Positions 51,842 through 61,458 of a DNA stretch of 64,000 nucleotides are shown here, piece after piece; the first letter of the stretch is position 1, and every line of letters starts with the position of its first letter. The DNA comes from Mycolicibacterium wolinskyi (GTDB lineage: Bacteria > Actinomycetota > Actinomycetes > Mycobacteriales > Mycobacteriaceae), in assembly GCF_002101965.1 (NCBI RefSeq), contig NZ_LQQA01000005.1:62001-126000 (forward strand), written 5' to 3'. The notes beneath the pieces are model-generated. The model saw nothing but the letters and a program-made list of their open reading frames with translations. It searched no databases and was not told the origin of the DNA. Position numbers and translations under genes: made by a program.

Positions 51842-52471
51842 ATGAGCGAGGTGACGGCAGCGGTCACTCCTAAGGGGGAGCGTCGGCGGTACGCCCTCGT
51901 CAAGGCGGCCGCAGACTTACTGTGCGAGGGCGGCTTCGACGCCGTTCGCCACCGTGCGGTGGCACGGCGCGCGGGTCTGCCGCTGGCATCGACGACGTAC
52001 TACTTCTCCTCGCTGGACGACCTCATCGCCAAGGCGGTCGAGTACATCGGGACGCGCGAAGCCGAGCAACTGCAAGCCGGGGTTGCCGCCTTGTCGAGGC
52101 GCCGCCGCGGGGCCGAGTCGACGGCCGACATCCTGGTGGACTTGTTGGTCGGCGAGTCCCCCGAATCACGCATCACCGAGCAATTGATCTCCCGGTACGA
52201 GCGGTACATCGCGTGCGCGCGTCAACCCGGCCTACGCGACATCCAGCGCCGTATTCTGCAGCAGCGTACTGACGCGGTCGTGGAGGTGGTGGAACGGTCG
52301 GGGCGGTCGGTCCGGGCCGAGCTCGTCACCGCTTTGGTGTGCGCGGTCGACGGAGCCGTGGTTGCATCGCTGGTGGACGACGGGGACGGGCCACGAGCCA
52401 GTGCCCGTGCGACGCTGATCGATGTGATCGACGTGCTTGCGCCCGTCGACGAACGGGCGGTACGCGTCTGA
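51842..52471 (+). CDS. TetR-family regulator (Rv0775-like)
   Basis: A 209-residue TetR protein. HTH region DLLCEGGFDAVRHRAVARRAGLPLASTTYYFSSLDDLIAKAV at about residues 20-62 (shown only as the key motif). It is 18 nt upstream of the permease gene and 120 bp from the divergent esterase gene; either could be a target. The ligand domain ends VAPVDERAVRV-like. Corresponds to Rv0775 by position. Confidence 0.88.
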   Translation: MSEVTAAVTPKGERRRYALVKAAADLLCEGGFDAVRHRAVARRAGLPLASTTYYFSSLDDLIAKAVEYIGTREAEQLQAGVAALSRRRRGAESTADILVDLLVGESPESRITEQLISRYERYIACARQPGLRDIQRRILQQRTDAVVEVVERSGRSVRAELVTALVCAVDGAVVASLVDDGDGPRASARATLIDVIDVLAPVDERAVRV

Positions 52472-52489
52472 CCGAGCGAAGGAGGGGGC

Positions 52490-53929
52490 ATGTCTCGACC
52501 CGAAACCGTTGAGCAGCAGCCGCAGTTGCGGCGCGTGATGGGCCCGGGCCTGTTGCTGTTGTTCGTCGTCGGAGACATTCTCGGTACGGGTGTGTACGCC
52601 CTGACGGGTCAGGTTGCCAAGGAAGTCGGTGGCGCAGCGTGGCTTCCGTTCCTCGTGGCGTTCCTGATCGCGACCATCACGGCGTTCAGCTACCTCGAGC
52701 TCGTCACCAAGTATCCGCAGGCCGCCGGTGCGGCGCTGTACGCGCACAAGGCTTTCGGCATCCAGTTCGTGACGTTCCTGGTGGCGTTCGTGGTGATGTG
52801 CTCCGGAATCACCTCTGCCTCAACGGCTTCGCGGTTCTTCGCGGTCAGCTTCTTCGATGCCATCGAACAGATCTTCAATCATGTCTTCACCTGGGAGAAG
52901 ATCGGCGTCGTACTGATCGCGCTGCTGTTCATGGCGGTGATCGCGGCGGTCAACCTGCGTGGCGTCACCGAAAGCGTCGTGCTCAACGTCATTCTCACGA
53001 TCATCGAGATCACCGGTCTCGCGATCGTCATCCTGGTCGGGCTGTGGGCGATTCTCAGCGGTGCCGACGTCGACTTCGGGCGGGTCGTCGCATTCGAAAC
53101 CGCCGAGGAGAAGAACGCCTTCCTCGCGGTCACCGCCGCCACGTCGTTGGCGTTCTTCGCCATGGTGGGTTTTGAAGACTCCGTCAATATGGCCGAGGAA
53201 ACCAAGGATCCGGTGCGGATCTTCCCCAAGGTGCTGCTGTCGGGCCTGGGAATCGCCGGAGTCGTCTACGTCGTCGTCGCCGTCATCGCGGTCGCCCTTG
53301 TGCCGGTCGGTGAACTCGCCGCCGCCAATTCGCCACTGGTCAAGGTGGTCGAAACGGCCGCGCCCGGATTGCCGTTCCAGCAGATCCTGCCGATCATCTC
53401 GATGTTCGCGGTGTCCAACACCGCGCTGATCAACATGTTGATGGCGAGCCGGCTCATCTACGGTATGGCCCGTCAGCACGTGCTGCCGCCGGTGCTCGGG
53501 ACGGTGGCGCCGCGGCGCCGCACCCCCTGGGTGGCAATCGTATTCACCACTCTGATCGCCTTCGGGCTGATCTTCTACGTGTCGGCGTTCGCGAGCAGCA
53601 ACGCCATCTCCGTACTGGGCGGCACCACGTCGCTGCTGCTGCTCGCGGTGTTCGCGACCGTCAACGTCGCGGTGCTGGTGCTGCGCCGCGACGTGCGTGA
53701 GGACGGCAGCCACTTCAAGACCCCGACGATTCTGCCGGTCATCGGCTTCATCGCGTCGCTGTACCTGGTGTTGCCGACCTCGGGCCGCCCGGCGCAGCAG
53801 TACTTCCTCGCGATCGCGTTGATCGTCATCGGTGTCGTGCTGTTCCTCATCACCATGGCGATCAACCGGCAACTCGGGATCCGCGGGCCCGGCATGATCG
53901 ACCCGACGCACCTGAGCGACGCACCCTAG
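52490..53929 (+). CDS. APC-family amino acid permease
   Basis: A 479-residue membrane protein with about 12 hydrophobic segments and the family's first-helix motif VVGDILGTGVYALTG (glycine-rich substrate loop) and FEDSVNMAEETKDPVR in helix 6-7. It likely imports an amino acid or amine by cation symport. ATG 52490 has GGAGGGGG upstream. It appears to be co-transcribed with the TetR gene and overlaps the convergent RNase HII/(p)ppGpp gene stop by 4 nt. The substrate cannot be read from sequence. Confidence 0.9.
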   Translation: MSRPETVEQQPQLRRVMGPGLLLLFVVGDILGTGVYALTGQVAKEVGGAAWLPFLVAFLIATITAFSYLELVTKYPQAAGAALYAHKAFGIQFVTFLVAFVVMCSGITSASTASRFFAVSFFDAIEQIFNHVFTWEKIGVVLIALLFMAVIAAVNLRGVTESVVLNVILTIIEITGLAIVILVGLWAILSGADVDFGRVVAFETAEEKNAFLAVTAATSLAFFAMVGFEDSVNMAEETKDPVRIFPKVLLSGLGIAGVVYVVVAVIAVALVPVGELAAANSPLVKVVETAAPGLPFQQILPIISMFAVSNTALINMLMASRLIYGMARQHVLPPVLGTVAPRRRTPWVAIVFTTLIAFGLIFYVSAFASSNAISVLGGTTSLLLLAVFATVNVAVLVLRRDVREDGSHFKTPTILPVIGFIASLYLVLPTSGRPAQQYFLAIALIVIGVVLFLITMAINRQLGIRGPGMIDPTHLSDAP

Positions 53930-55623
53930 GGCTTGCCGCGTAAGCGTTCGATCCTGTTCTGCAGCATAGCGATTCGATGAGCGTTGCCCTGCAGGCCGAG
54001 GTAGCGTTCGCCGAACACGGCCAGCAGTGCGTCGTCGAGGCGGCGCACGGCGCCCGGCGGATACCGGTAGTCCATGACGCGGTTGATCTCGTCGGCGTCG
54101 ACGGAGTCGAGCACGGCCGTCAACGCATCCAGTGACGTGATGCCGAGCTCGAGCAGCAGCCCCGAGATCCAGCCGTAGTGATCGGTGCGCGACCAGCCGG
54201 CGTCGGTGTAGCGGTTGCCCAGGTAGGTGGCCAGCACGGGAGTCGGGATACGCGAATCCGTCGAGAAGTCGGTCTCGTCCTCGGTCATGGTGGTGCGCAG
54301 GCGTTCCCGGATCTCGGTGAACTCGCGGTCGGCCAGCTCGAGCAGCCCGGCAGCCAGGGTGAATCGCCGGTCGAGCTCGGTGACGTGTTCGGCCGGGATC
54401 GATCCCTTGTAACGCACGTCGTGCTCGAACTCCGCCCAGGCATGCTGCAGGACCGTGCGGACCTGGATCGAGGCGGGCTGCTGCTCACCTTCGACACCGA
54501 TCAGCAGATGCCTACTGGCATAACCCCATCGGCCCTCCCTGGCGGTCTCGGCGCCCATGTCGCGGTCGTCGAGCAGGCGCATCTCCTCGGCGAGCAGATT
54601 GGCGACCGCGTCGACATCCTCACGCAGGTACGTGATCACCCGCAGGCCAACCTGATCGGTGATCTCCACCAGCGGATCGGTGTACATCGGCTGACCGTTG
54701 ACGGTGCGGGTGACCTTGGCCGCGAACGACTCCACGCTCTTGGTCCGTCCGGTGATGCTCAGATAGTTGATGCCCGCATCGTCGAGCAGGCTCGTGATCA
54801 GCTCGAGGTAGTGCGCGGTGGCGGTGACGAGCGCCGGGCGGCGCGCCGCGTACTCGGCGACCACGGGCGGCATCGCGGAGTGCGGCGTCAGATCCGGAGG
54901 CAGCGTCGGCGTCAAGATGTAGCCCGTGTCGACGTCGCCGTAAATCGTGACGTCGTCGGGCCTGCGGAACGCATAGAGGGCGACGTACGCGCACAACACG
55001 GCGTCGACGGGATCCTCCGCGCGCCGCAGCTCGCTCTTGGTCGTCGCACCCTCGACGGATTGATACAGCTGCTGCCACTGCTCGTTGCCCGCCACGTGCA
55101 GCGCAACGTCGGCATGACGCAGCCCGGCGATCAGCTCCATCAGGCGCAACAGCTCCGACCGCATCTGCTCGAACGTGCGGCCCGGCTTCGACTTGTACTT
55201 CAACGTCCGGCCCAGGTGGAACAAGGAAACCGAGGCCGCGTGGGGATAGACCTCCAGCGCCCGCCTGGTCCGCGCGGTGCGGGGATCGAGGTCCAGGTCG
55301 AGCGCCGTCGCGAGCCGGGCCCCGCGCGGGGTGTCGGCGAATTCGGGCTTGCCGGTGTTCGACGGATGCGCGCCCGCTTCGAACGCGCGGAAATCGCGAT
55401 TGAGCGCGGCCTCGCCAGGCCGGTTCCCGGTCGGATTGGTCACGATCAGCGGCGCGTCGATGCCGACCACGCAATCATCGCTGGTGAACGGCTTGACCGC
55501 GGCCAGGATGCTGGTGTCGTCGGTCTGGGCCGACACGTGCACGAGCAGGCCCTCCTCGTCGACGACGGCGACGCCGGTGGGCTTGCGCTCGCCCCAGGCG
55601 AGGTCCAGGCCAATGAAGTGCAT
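53926..55623 (-). CDS. DUF429 (RNase HII-like) - RelA/SpoT fusion, MS_RHII-RSD type
   Basis: A 565-residue two-domain protein. Residues 1-240 form a DUF429/RNase H-like domain: FIGLDLAWGERK with D7, VGIDAPLI with D56, and further acidic residues in RAEDPVDAVLCAY. Residues about 270-430 are a small alarmone synthetase: SITGRTKSVESFAAK, EITDQVGLRVITYL with D323, RWGYASRHL and SIQVRTVLQHAWAEFEHDVRYK. The rest is helical. M. smegmatis has a described protein of this design, MS_RHII-RSD (MSMEG_5849), reported to remove RNA from hybrids and to make (p)ppGpp, presumably linking R-loop repair to the stringent response. I base the match on domain order, organism type and position. ATG 55623 is 41 bp from the divergent purB. 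Confidence 0.9.
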   Translation of the reverse strand: MHFIGLDLAWGERKPTGVAVVDEEGLLVHVSAQTDDTSILAAVKPFTSDDCVVGIDAPLIVTNPTGNRPGEAALNRDFRAFEAGAHPSNTGKPEFADTPRGARLATALDLDLDPRTARTRRALEVYPHAASVSLFHLGRTLKYKSKPGRTFEQMRSELLRLMELIAGLRHADVALHVAGNEQWQQLYQSVEGATTKSELRRAEDPVDAVLCAYVALYAFRRPDDVTIYGDVDTGYILTPTLPPDLTPHSAMPPVVAEYAARRPALVTATAHYLELITSLLDDAGINYLSITGRTKSVESFAAKVTRTVNGQPMYTDPLVEITDQVGLRVITYLREDVDAVANLLAEEMRLLDDRDMGAETAREGRWGYASRHLLIGVEGEQQPASIQVRTVLQHAWAEFEHDVRYKGSIPAEHVTELDRRFTLAAGLLELADREFTEIRERLRTTMTEDETDFSTDSRIPTPVLATYLGNRYTDAGWSRTDHYGWISGLLLELGITSLDALTAVLDSVDADEINRVMDYRYPPGAVRRLDDALLAVFGERYLGLQGNAHRIAMLQNRIERLRGKP

Positions 55624-55664
55624 GTCTCAAGCCTGCCTCACTCGGCCCCGTAAGCTGTGTGTTC

Positions 55665-57083
55665 GTGACGATTCCGAATGTTCTGGCCAACCGCTACGCC
55701 AGCGACGAGATGGTCGCGATCTGGTCGCCCGAGGCCAAGATCATCGCCGAGCGCCGCCTGTGGCTCGCCGTCCTGCGCGCACAGGCCGAACTCGGGGTCG
55801 CGGTGCCCGACGGTGTGGTCGAAGACTACGAACGTGTACTCGAGAACGTCGACCTGGCCTCGATCGCCGCGCGCGAGCGCGTCACGCGCCACGACGTGAA
55901 GGCGCGCATCGAGGAGTTCAATGCGCTGGCCGGCCACGAGCAGGTGCACAAGGGCATGACGAGCCGCGACCTCACCGAGAACGTCGAGCAACTACAGATT
56001 CGCCGCTCGCTGGAGCTGGTGTTCTCGCACGGTGTCGCGGTGGTCGCCAGGCTTGCCGAGCGCTCGGTGGTCTACCGCGATCTGGTGATGGCCGGCCGTT
56101 CGCACAATGTGGCCGCGCAGGCCACCACGCTGGGCAAGCGATTCGCGTCGGCGGCCGAAGAGACACTGATCGCGCTCACGCGCGTGCGCGAGCTGATCGA
56201 CCGGTACCCGCTGCGTGGCATCAAGGGGCCGATGGGTACGGCGCAGGACATGCTCGACCTGTTCGACGGGGATGTCGGCCGGCTCGCCGAACTGGAGCGG
56301 CGGGTCGCTGAATTCCTCGGCTTCACCGAGGTTTTCACGAGCGTCGGCCAGGTCTATCCGCGGTCACTCGACCACGATGTGGTGTCGGCGCTGGTGCAGT
56401 TGGGCGCGGGCCCGTCGTCGCTTGCGCACACCATCCGGCTGATGGCCGGGCACGAGCTGGTGACCGAGGGCTTCGCGCCCGGACAGGTCGGCTCGTCGGC
56501 CATGCCGCACAAAATGAACACGCGCTCGTGCGAACGGGTCAACGGCCTCCAGGTGGTACTGCGCGGATATGCGTCGATGGCCGCCGAACTGACTGGGGCG
56601 CAATGGAATGAGGGCGACGTGTTCTGCTCGGTGGTGCGCCGCGTCGCCCTGCCCGACGCGTTCTTCGCGATCGATGGGCAGACCGAGACGTTCCTGACGG
56701 TGCTCGACGAGTTCGGTGCCTACCCGGCGGTGATCCAGCGTGAACTCGACCGCTACCTGCCGTTCCTGGCCACCACGCGCATCCTGATCGCGGCCGTTCG
56801 CGCAGGCGTCGGGCGCGAAGCCGCGCACGAGGTCATCAAAGAGCATGCCGTCGCGGTGGCCCTGGCGATGCGGGAGAAAGGCCAGGAACCCGATCTGCTC
56901 GACCGGCTCGCCGCCGATCCGCGGCTGCCGCTGGATCGCGCCGCGCTCGAAGCCGCGCTGGCCGACAAGCAGGCGTTCACCGGCGCGGCGGGCGCCCAGG
57001 TCGACGGCGTCGTGTCGGCCGTCGACGATCTCGTGAGTCGCTATCCCGAGGCCGCCAAGTACACGTCGGGTGCGATCTTGTGA
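55665..57083 (+). CDS. purB: Adenylosuccinate lyase PurB
   Basis: A 472-residue lyase of the fumarase/ASL superfamily, the same length as in M. tuberculosis. It cleaves SAICAR and adenylosuccinate. Motifs: [14 protein letters not shown], the [16 protein letters not shown] region with a catalytic His, and the signature loop [22 protein letters not shown] 55665 ([13 protein letters not shown]) is chosen over GTG 55659. It is followed 7 nt later by the CYP126 gene. Confidence 0.97.
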   Translation: MTIPNVLANRYASDEMVAIWSPEAKIIAERRLWLAVLRAQAELGVAVPDGVVEDYERVLENVDLASIAARERVTRHDVKARIEEFNALAGHEQVHKGMTSRDLTENVEQLQIRRSLELVFSHGVAVVARLAERSVVYRDLVMAGRSHNVAAQATTLGKRFASAAEETLIALTRVRELIDRYPLRGIKGPMGTAQDMLDLFDGDVGRLAELERRVAEFLGFTEVFTSVGQVYPRSLDHDVVSALVQLGAGPSSLAHTIRLMAGHELVTEGFAPGQVGSSAMPHKMNTRSCERVNGLQVVLRGYASMAAELTGAQWNEGDVFCSVVRRVALPDAFFAIDGQTETFLTVLDEFGAYPAVIQRELDRYLPFLATTRILIAAVRAGVGREAAHEVIKEHAVAVALAMREKGQEPDLLDRLAADPRLPLDRAALEAALADKQAFTGAAGAQVDGVVSAVDDLVSRYPEAAKYTSGAIL

Positions 57084-57090
57084 CGTTGTG

Positions 57091-58296
57091 ATGCTTGCCG
57101 ACCTCACCGATCTGGACAACTTCGCCGACGGTTTTCCGCATGCGTTGTTCGCGGTGCACCGGCAGCAGGCTCCGGTGTATTGGCACGAGCCCACCGAGCA
57201 CACCCCGGACGGCGAAGGCTTCTGGTCGGTAGCGACGTACGCCGAAACCCTTGCGGTACTGCGGGACCCGGCGACGTACTCGTCGGTGACCGGCGGCTCG
57301 AGGCCCTACGGCGGAACGCTGCTTCAGGATCTGGCCATCGCGGGCCAGGTGCTCAACATGATGGACGATCCGCGGCACTCCCAGATCCGCCGCCTCGTCA
57401 GCTCCGGTCTGACCCCGCGCATGATCAAACGGGTCGAGGACGATCTGCGGGCCCGCGCGCGTCGTCTGCTGGACGGCGTCGTGCCCGGCGAACCGTTCGA
57501 CTTCCTGGTCGACGTGGCCGCCGAACTGCCCATGCAGATGATCTGCATACTGCTGGGAGTGCCGGAATCCGAACGGCATTGGCTGTTCCAGGCGATCGAG
57601 CCGCAGTTCGACTTCGGCGGTTCGCGGACGGCGTCGGTGGGGCAGATGTCGGCCGAGGAAGCCGGCTCGCGGATGTATGCCTATGGGCAGGAACTCATCG
57701 CGGCCAAACGCGCCGAGCCCACCGACGACATGCTGTCGGTGGTCGCCAATGCCACCGACGCGGACATGTCCGACCTGGAGCTGTATCTGTTCTTCAGCCT
57801 GCTGTTCAGCGCGGGCGCCGAGACCACCCGCAATTCGGTGGCCGGCGGGCTGTTGGCGTTGATCGAGAACCCGGCACAGCTCGCGTTGTTGCGTGCGGAC
57901 ATGTCGTTGCTGCCGACCGCGATCGAGGAGATGGTGCGCTGGACGTCGCCGTCACCGTCCAAGCGGCGCACCGCAACCCGCTCGGTGACCTTGGGCGGCT
58001 GCGAGATCGAGGCCGGGCAGAAGGTCCAGATCTGGGAGGGCTCGGCCAACCGGGACGCCCTCGTCTTCGTCGACGCCGACGTATTCGACATCACACGAAA
58101 ACCGAATCCCCACTTGGGTTTCGGCCAGGGCGTGCACTACTGCCTCGGTGCGAACCTCGCCAGGCTCGAGTTGCGGGTGCTGTTCGAGGAGCTGCTGGCC
58201 AGGTTCGGCGCCGCGCGCCTGGTCAAGCCCGTCGAGTGGACCCGGAGTAACCGCCACACCGGTATCCGGCACCTGGTGGTCGAGTTCGGCTTGTGA
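57091..58296 (+). CDS. cyp126: Cytochrome P450 CYP126
   Basis: A 401-residue P450 in the place of Rv0778, directly after purB. I-helix [22 protein letters not shown] as ExxR region ([12 protein letters not shown]), haem loop [18 protein letters not shown] 57091 ([14 protein letters not shown]) is chosen; a GTG one codon earlier is equally possible. It should be co-transcribed with purB although no functional link is known. Substrate unknown; M. tuberculosis CYP126 is an orphan P450. Confidence 0.92.
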   Translation: MLADLTDLDNFADGFPHALFAVHRQQAPVYWHEPTEHTPDGEGFWSVATYAETLAVLRDPATYSSVTGGSRPYGGTLLQDLAIAGQVLNMMDDPRHSQIRRLVSSGLTPRMIKRVEDDLRARARRLLDGVVPGEPFDFLVDVAAELPMQMICILLGVPESERHWLFQAIEPQFDFGGSRTASVGQMSAEEAGSRMYAYGQELIAAKRAEPTDDMLSVVANATDADMSDLELYLFFSLLFSAGAETTRNSVAGGLLALIENPAQLALLRADMSLLPTAIEEMVRWTSPSPSKRRTATRSVTLGGCEIEAGQKVQIWEGSANRDALVFVDADVFDITRKPNPHLGFGQGVHYCLGANLARLELRVLFEELLARFGAARLVKPVEWTRSNRHTGIRHLVVEFGL

Positions 58297-58383
58297 AACC
58301 GGAAGCGTTCGCGGCGGTCATGGCGACCGGCATCGTGTCCGTCGCGGCGCAAACGCGACAGGGTGTTCGCCTAATCTCAGAAC

Positions 58384-58980
58384 ATGGACTCAGGCCGAAA
58401 TGACCATCTCCGAGTCTCAGACGCCGAGCGGGCGAAGGTGGGACAACTCCTCGAGCGGGCGGTCGCTGAAGGCATGCTCACACTCGACGAGTTCAGTGAG
58501 CGCTACGACTCCGCGTTGGCAGCACGCACTCGCGGCGAGCTGAGTGCCGTCGTCGCCGATCTGCCGATGGCCGTGCCCACGACGCCTCCAATGGCCCAGC
58601 GCTCCGGCACGCCCGAGGAACTGCGCGGCTGGATGTCCTCGATCGTGCGGCGTGGCCAGTGGACGGTGGCGCCGTCTCTGCACCTGACCACGCGCATGTG
58701 CAGCACCACGCTGGACTTCACCGCTGCGGTCCTGCCGGGGCCTGTCGTCGAGATCGTGATCGACGACTACTGCAGCTCGACCGAGTTCATCGTGCCCACT
58801 GCGGCGACCGCCGACCTCAACGGGGTCAACGCCATGGCGGGCAGCGCCACGGTCAAGGTGCGTACCAGCCCGCCGTCGAATCAGCTGCACTTGGTGGTGC
58901 GCGGTCGGGTCCGCATGGGTTCGGTCACCGTGCGTCATCCCTTCGGAAGCTGGCTGCGGCGCCTGCACGGGACTGGATAG
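58384..58980 (+). CDS. DUF1707 (SHOCT-like) domain protein
   Basis: A 198-residue protein. The N-terminal 55 residues are a DUF1707 domain (RVSDAERAKVGQLLERAV, then GMLTLDEFSERYDSALAARTRGEL). The C-terminal part is beta-rich, with IVRRGQWTVAPSLHL, VVEIVIDDYCSSTEF and the repetitive end VVRGRVRMGSVTVRHP, similar to the cell-wall-active antibiotics response (LiaF-like) C-terminal domain. No membrane helix is seen. Its 3' end overlaps the convergent DUF559 gene by 56 nt. Function unknown. Confidence 0.85.
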   Translation: MDSGRNDHLRVSDAERAKVGQLLERAVAEGMLTLDEFSERYDSALAARTRGELSAVVADLPMAVPTTPPMAQRSGTPEELRGWMSSIVRRGQWTVAPSLHLTTRMCSTTLDFTAAVLPGPVVEIVIDDYCSSTEFIVPTAATADLNGVNAMAGSATVKVRTSPPSNQLHLVVRGRVRMGSVTVRHPFGSWLRRLHGTG

Positions 58981-59824
58981 CGAACGCGATCTCGGCGACG
59001 ACCCGCTGCGGATACTCGGTCAGGTCCAGCCACGTGAACCGCAGAACCTGCCAGCCCAGCAGGGCGAGCTCGTTCTGCTTGACGCGGTCACGCTGGAAAT
59101 CCTCCTGATCACTGTGGAACGCCCAGCCGTCGGTTTCGATCGCGATCTTCAAGCCGGGGAACGCGACGTCGACCACGTAGCGGCCGACACGACGGTTCGC
59201 CTTCCAGCCGGTGATCTTCGCCTCGCGCAGAAGTTTGACCAGTAGACGCTCGGCCGCCGACCGGGCGCCGTCGGCCGCCGCGATGAGCAGCCGGCGCGCG
59301 GCAGGCGAACCATGCCTGCCCTTGTTGCGCAAATGGGCCCGCCACAGCTCCCGCAGCTCGACATGGCGCTGCAGGGCGGAATCCATGAGCTTGGCGCCGC
59401 CACCTTTCCTGGCGGCGGCTTCCACGACGGTCAGCGGTAGCGACGTCACCCGCAGGCCTCGGCGTTCCACGATGTCAGCGGGCCCGAGATCACGGCGGCG
59501 TATCCGGGTGCCGAACCTCGGCCGGTGACTGCTGACTCTCGGCACGGTGATCTCGACCGACTCCGGCGGGTATTTCGTGACGTCGTGCCACCAGGCGGCA
59601 GCCAGCCCGCTCGCCGTTGCCGCGGGTCCCAACGACCACACCGCGGCCCGGATGCGCGCGGCGTCGGTGAACGGACGGTCATCGGCGAAATACACGCCTG
59701 GAGAGCAGCGGAGCCATCGCCCGGACCTGACTCTGCGGTTCACCGCATCTTGGCTCAAGCCCGCCTGCCGCGCCTGCGCCAAGGTGATTACGCCGTCGTT
59801 GTCACGCAAATAGTCGTCGAGCAT
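58925..59824 (-). CDS. AbiEi-like N-terminal HTH plus DUF559 (Vsr-like) nuclease-fold protein
   Basis: A 299-residue two-domain protein. The N-terminus (YLRDNDGVITLAQARQAGLSQDAVNRRVRSG, WLRCSPGVYF) matches the winged-helix domain found in AbiEi-type antitoxins. The C-terminal 110 residues are DUF559, a Vsr/PD-(D/E)xK-like fold with E192, D219 (YVVDVAFP), E230-x-D232 (IETDGWAFH) and H237, followed by FQRDRVKQNELALLGWQVLRFTW. The catalytic acids look intact. Its biological role is unknown; such proteins are frequent in actinobacteria and no partner toxin (AbiEii) is adjacent. ATG 59824. Confidence 0.85.
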   Translation of the reverse strand: MLDDYLRDNDGVITLAQARQAGLSQDAVNRRVRSGRWLRCSPGVYFADDRPFTDAARIRAAVWSLGPAATASGLAAAWWHDVTKYPPESVEITVPRVSSHRPRFGTRIRRRDLGPADIVERRGLRVTSLPLTVVEAAARKGGGAKLMDSALQRHVELRELWRAHLRNKGRHGSPAARRLLIAAADGARSAAERLLVKLLREAKITGWKANRRVGRYVVDVAFPGLKIAIETDGWAFHSDQEDFQRDRVKQNELALLGWQVLRFTWLDLTEYPQRVVAEIAFAIQSRAGAAASFRRDDAR

Positions 59825-59869
59825 GCACGTTTGGACGGTGTGCACCCCTCAAACGGTTCCCACCCCTGC

Positions 59870-59918
59870 GATTTGTGCACCGCGACCGGCGCTCACCGCC
59901 GCTTGCGGTGCACAAATC
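59870..59918. repeat. 14-bp perfect inverted repeat with 21-nt loop
   Basis: GATTTGTGCACCGC (59870-59883) and GCGGTGCACAAATC (59905-59918) are perfect complements. The right arm includes the stop codon of the membrane protein gene, and the whole lies about 46 bp upstream of the AbiEi-like gene. No poly-U run follows in either direction, so it may be a terminator or a regulator/nuclease site. Confidence 0.6.
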
Positions 59919-60540
59919 ACTGGATGCGGCGCAGGCTCATGCCGGCTGAGCGGAGTTCGAGGGCGGCCAGGCCGCGGATCGCGGTCGGGTCTTGGCTGCG
60001 CCACGCCCCGACCGGGTCGTCGGACACCGCGGTGAGCTTGGCCAGCGGCCGGTTGGCCAGGGCGCGCAGGGCCAGGAGTTGTTCGCCGGCCGCCGTCGAC
60101 GCCAGGGTGATCGCCGTCCACTTCCGCCGGAAGAAGCGCACCCGCAGATACAGCCACGGCATCGCGACGAAGAGGATCGGCGCCCCGGCCACGGCCAGCG
60201 CAAGCACCCACGCGAGCCAGCTCGCAGTCGTGTCGAGGTTGTGGCCGGCGCCCGCGATGTCGAGCGCGGCATCGCTGGCGGCCCGCAATGGCTTGCTCAG
60301 GGTGTCGCCGACCAGCGGAAAGTCGTCGGTGTTGTCGCCGGCCGAGCTGAGGTTGTCGGCGACCCCGTTGGCGCCCGTCTCGACTTGCCTGCCCACTTCG
60401 GCGATGGTCGCGACGGCCGAATACACGGCCATGCCGACCAGCACCCACACCGCGGTCCAGATGATGACCGCCACATCGCTGAACAGCTGGGCCAGCAACC
60501 GGCCAGGTCGGGTCGCATAGGGCAGGTACCGCGATCTCAT
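59917..60540 (-). CDS. Conserved membrane protein (Rv0779c-like)
   Basis: A 207-residue membrane protein with two hydrophobic stretches near the N-terminus (LFSDVAVIIWTAVWVLVGMAVYSAVATI) and the middle (SWLAWVLALAVAGAPILFVAMPWLYL), and an extended loop between. The C-terminal 60 residues are cytosolic (LLALRALANRPLAKLTAVSDD). It occupies the place of Rv0779c between CYP126 and purC. It begins ATG 60540, only 30 bp from the divergent purC start. Function unknown. Confidence 0.85.
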   Translation of the reverse strand: MRSRYLPYATRPGRLLAQLFSDVAVIIWTAVWVLVGMAVYSAVATIAEVGRQVETGANGVADNLSSAGDNTDDFPLVGDTLSKPLRAASDAALDIAGAGHNLDTTASWLAWVLALAVAGAPILFVAMPWLYLRVRFFRRKWTAITLASTAAGEQLLALRALANRPLAKLTAVSDDPVGAWRSQDPTAIRGLAALELRSAGMSLRRIQ

Positions 60541-60570
60541 GGCACCGATCCCAACACATAGGCTGGCCCG

Positions 60571-61458
60571 ATGCGCCCTGCTCTGTCCGACTACCAGCAT
60601 CTGGCCAGCGGCAAAGTCCGCGAGCTGTACCGCATCGACGACCAGCACCTGCTCTTCGTGGCAAGCGACCGTATCTCGGCGTACGACTACATCCTGGATT
60701 CCGAGATTCCCGACAAGGGCCGGATCCTGACCGCGATGAGCGTGTTCTTCTTCGACTATCTCGACGTGCCCAATCACCTGGGTGGCCCGCCGGACGATCC
60801 CCGCATCCCCGAAGAGGTGTTGGGCCGCGCTCTCGTGGTGCGCCAGCTTGAGATGCTGCCGGTCGAGTGCGTGGCGCGCGGTTACCTGACCGGCTCCGGC
60901 CTGATCGACTACGAGAAGTCCGGGTCGGTCTGCGGCATTCCGTTGCCGCCGGGCCTGGGGGAGGCGAGCAAGTTCACCGAACCGCTGTTCACGCCGGCCA
61001 CCAAGGCCGAGTTGGGCGAGCACGACGAGAACATCTCGTTCGACAAGGTGATCGATCTGGTCGGCCCGGTGCTGGCCAATCAGCTGCGCGAGCGCACGCT
61101 GCAGACCTATCTGCAGGGCGCCGACCACGCGCTGACGAAAGGCATCATCATCGCCGACACCAAGTTCGAGTTCGGGGTCGATCAGGACGGCAACGTGGTG
61201 CTGGCCGACGAGGTGTTCACACCGGACTCGTCGCGGTACTGGCGCGCGGAGTCTTACCGCCAGGGTGTGGTTCAGGAGAGCTTCGACAAGCAGTTCGTCC
61301 GCAACTGGCTGACCAGCCCGGCATCCGGGTGGGACCGCCACGGCGGCACCCCGCCACCACCGCTGCCCGACGAGATCGTCACTGCCACACGAGACAGATA
61401 CATCGAGGCCTACGAACGGATTTCGGGCCTTTCGTTCGCGGATTGGATCGGTGCATGA
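60571..61458 (+). CDS. purC: SAICAR synthetase PurC
   Basis: A 295-residue phosphoribosylaminoimidazole-succinocarboxamide synthase, forming SAICAR from CAIR, aspartate and ATP. Motifs: [60 protein letters not shown] and [13 protein letters not shown] 60571. It overlaps ptrB by 4 nt (ATGA), as the equivalent pair is adjacent in M. tuberculosis. Confidence 0.97.
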   Translation: MRPALSDYQHLASGKVRELYRIDDQHLLFVASDRISAYDYILDSEIPDKGRILTAMSVFFFDYLDVPNHLGGPPDDPRIPEEVLGRALVVRQLEMLPVECVARGYLTGSGLIDYEKSGSVCGIPLPPGLGEASKFTEPLFTPATKAELGEHDENISFDKVIDLVGPVLANQLRERTLQTYLQGADHALTKGIIIADTKFEFGVDQDGNVVLADEVFTPDSSRYWRAESYRQGVVQESFDKQFVRNWLTSPASGWDRHGGTPPPPLPDEIVTATRDRYIEAYERISGLSFADWIGA

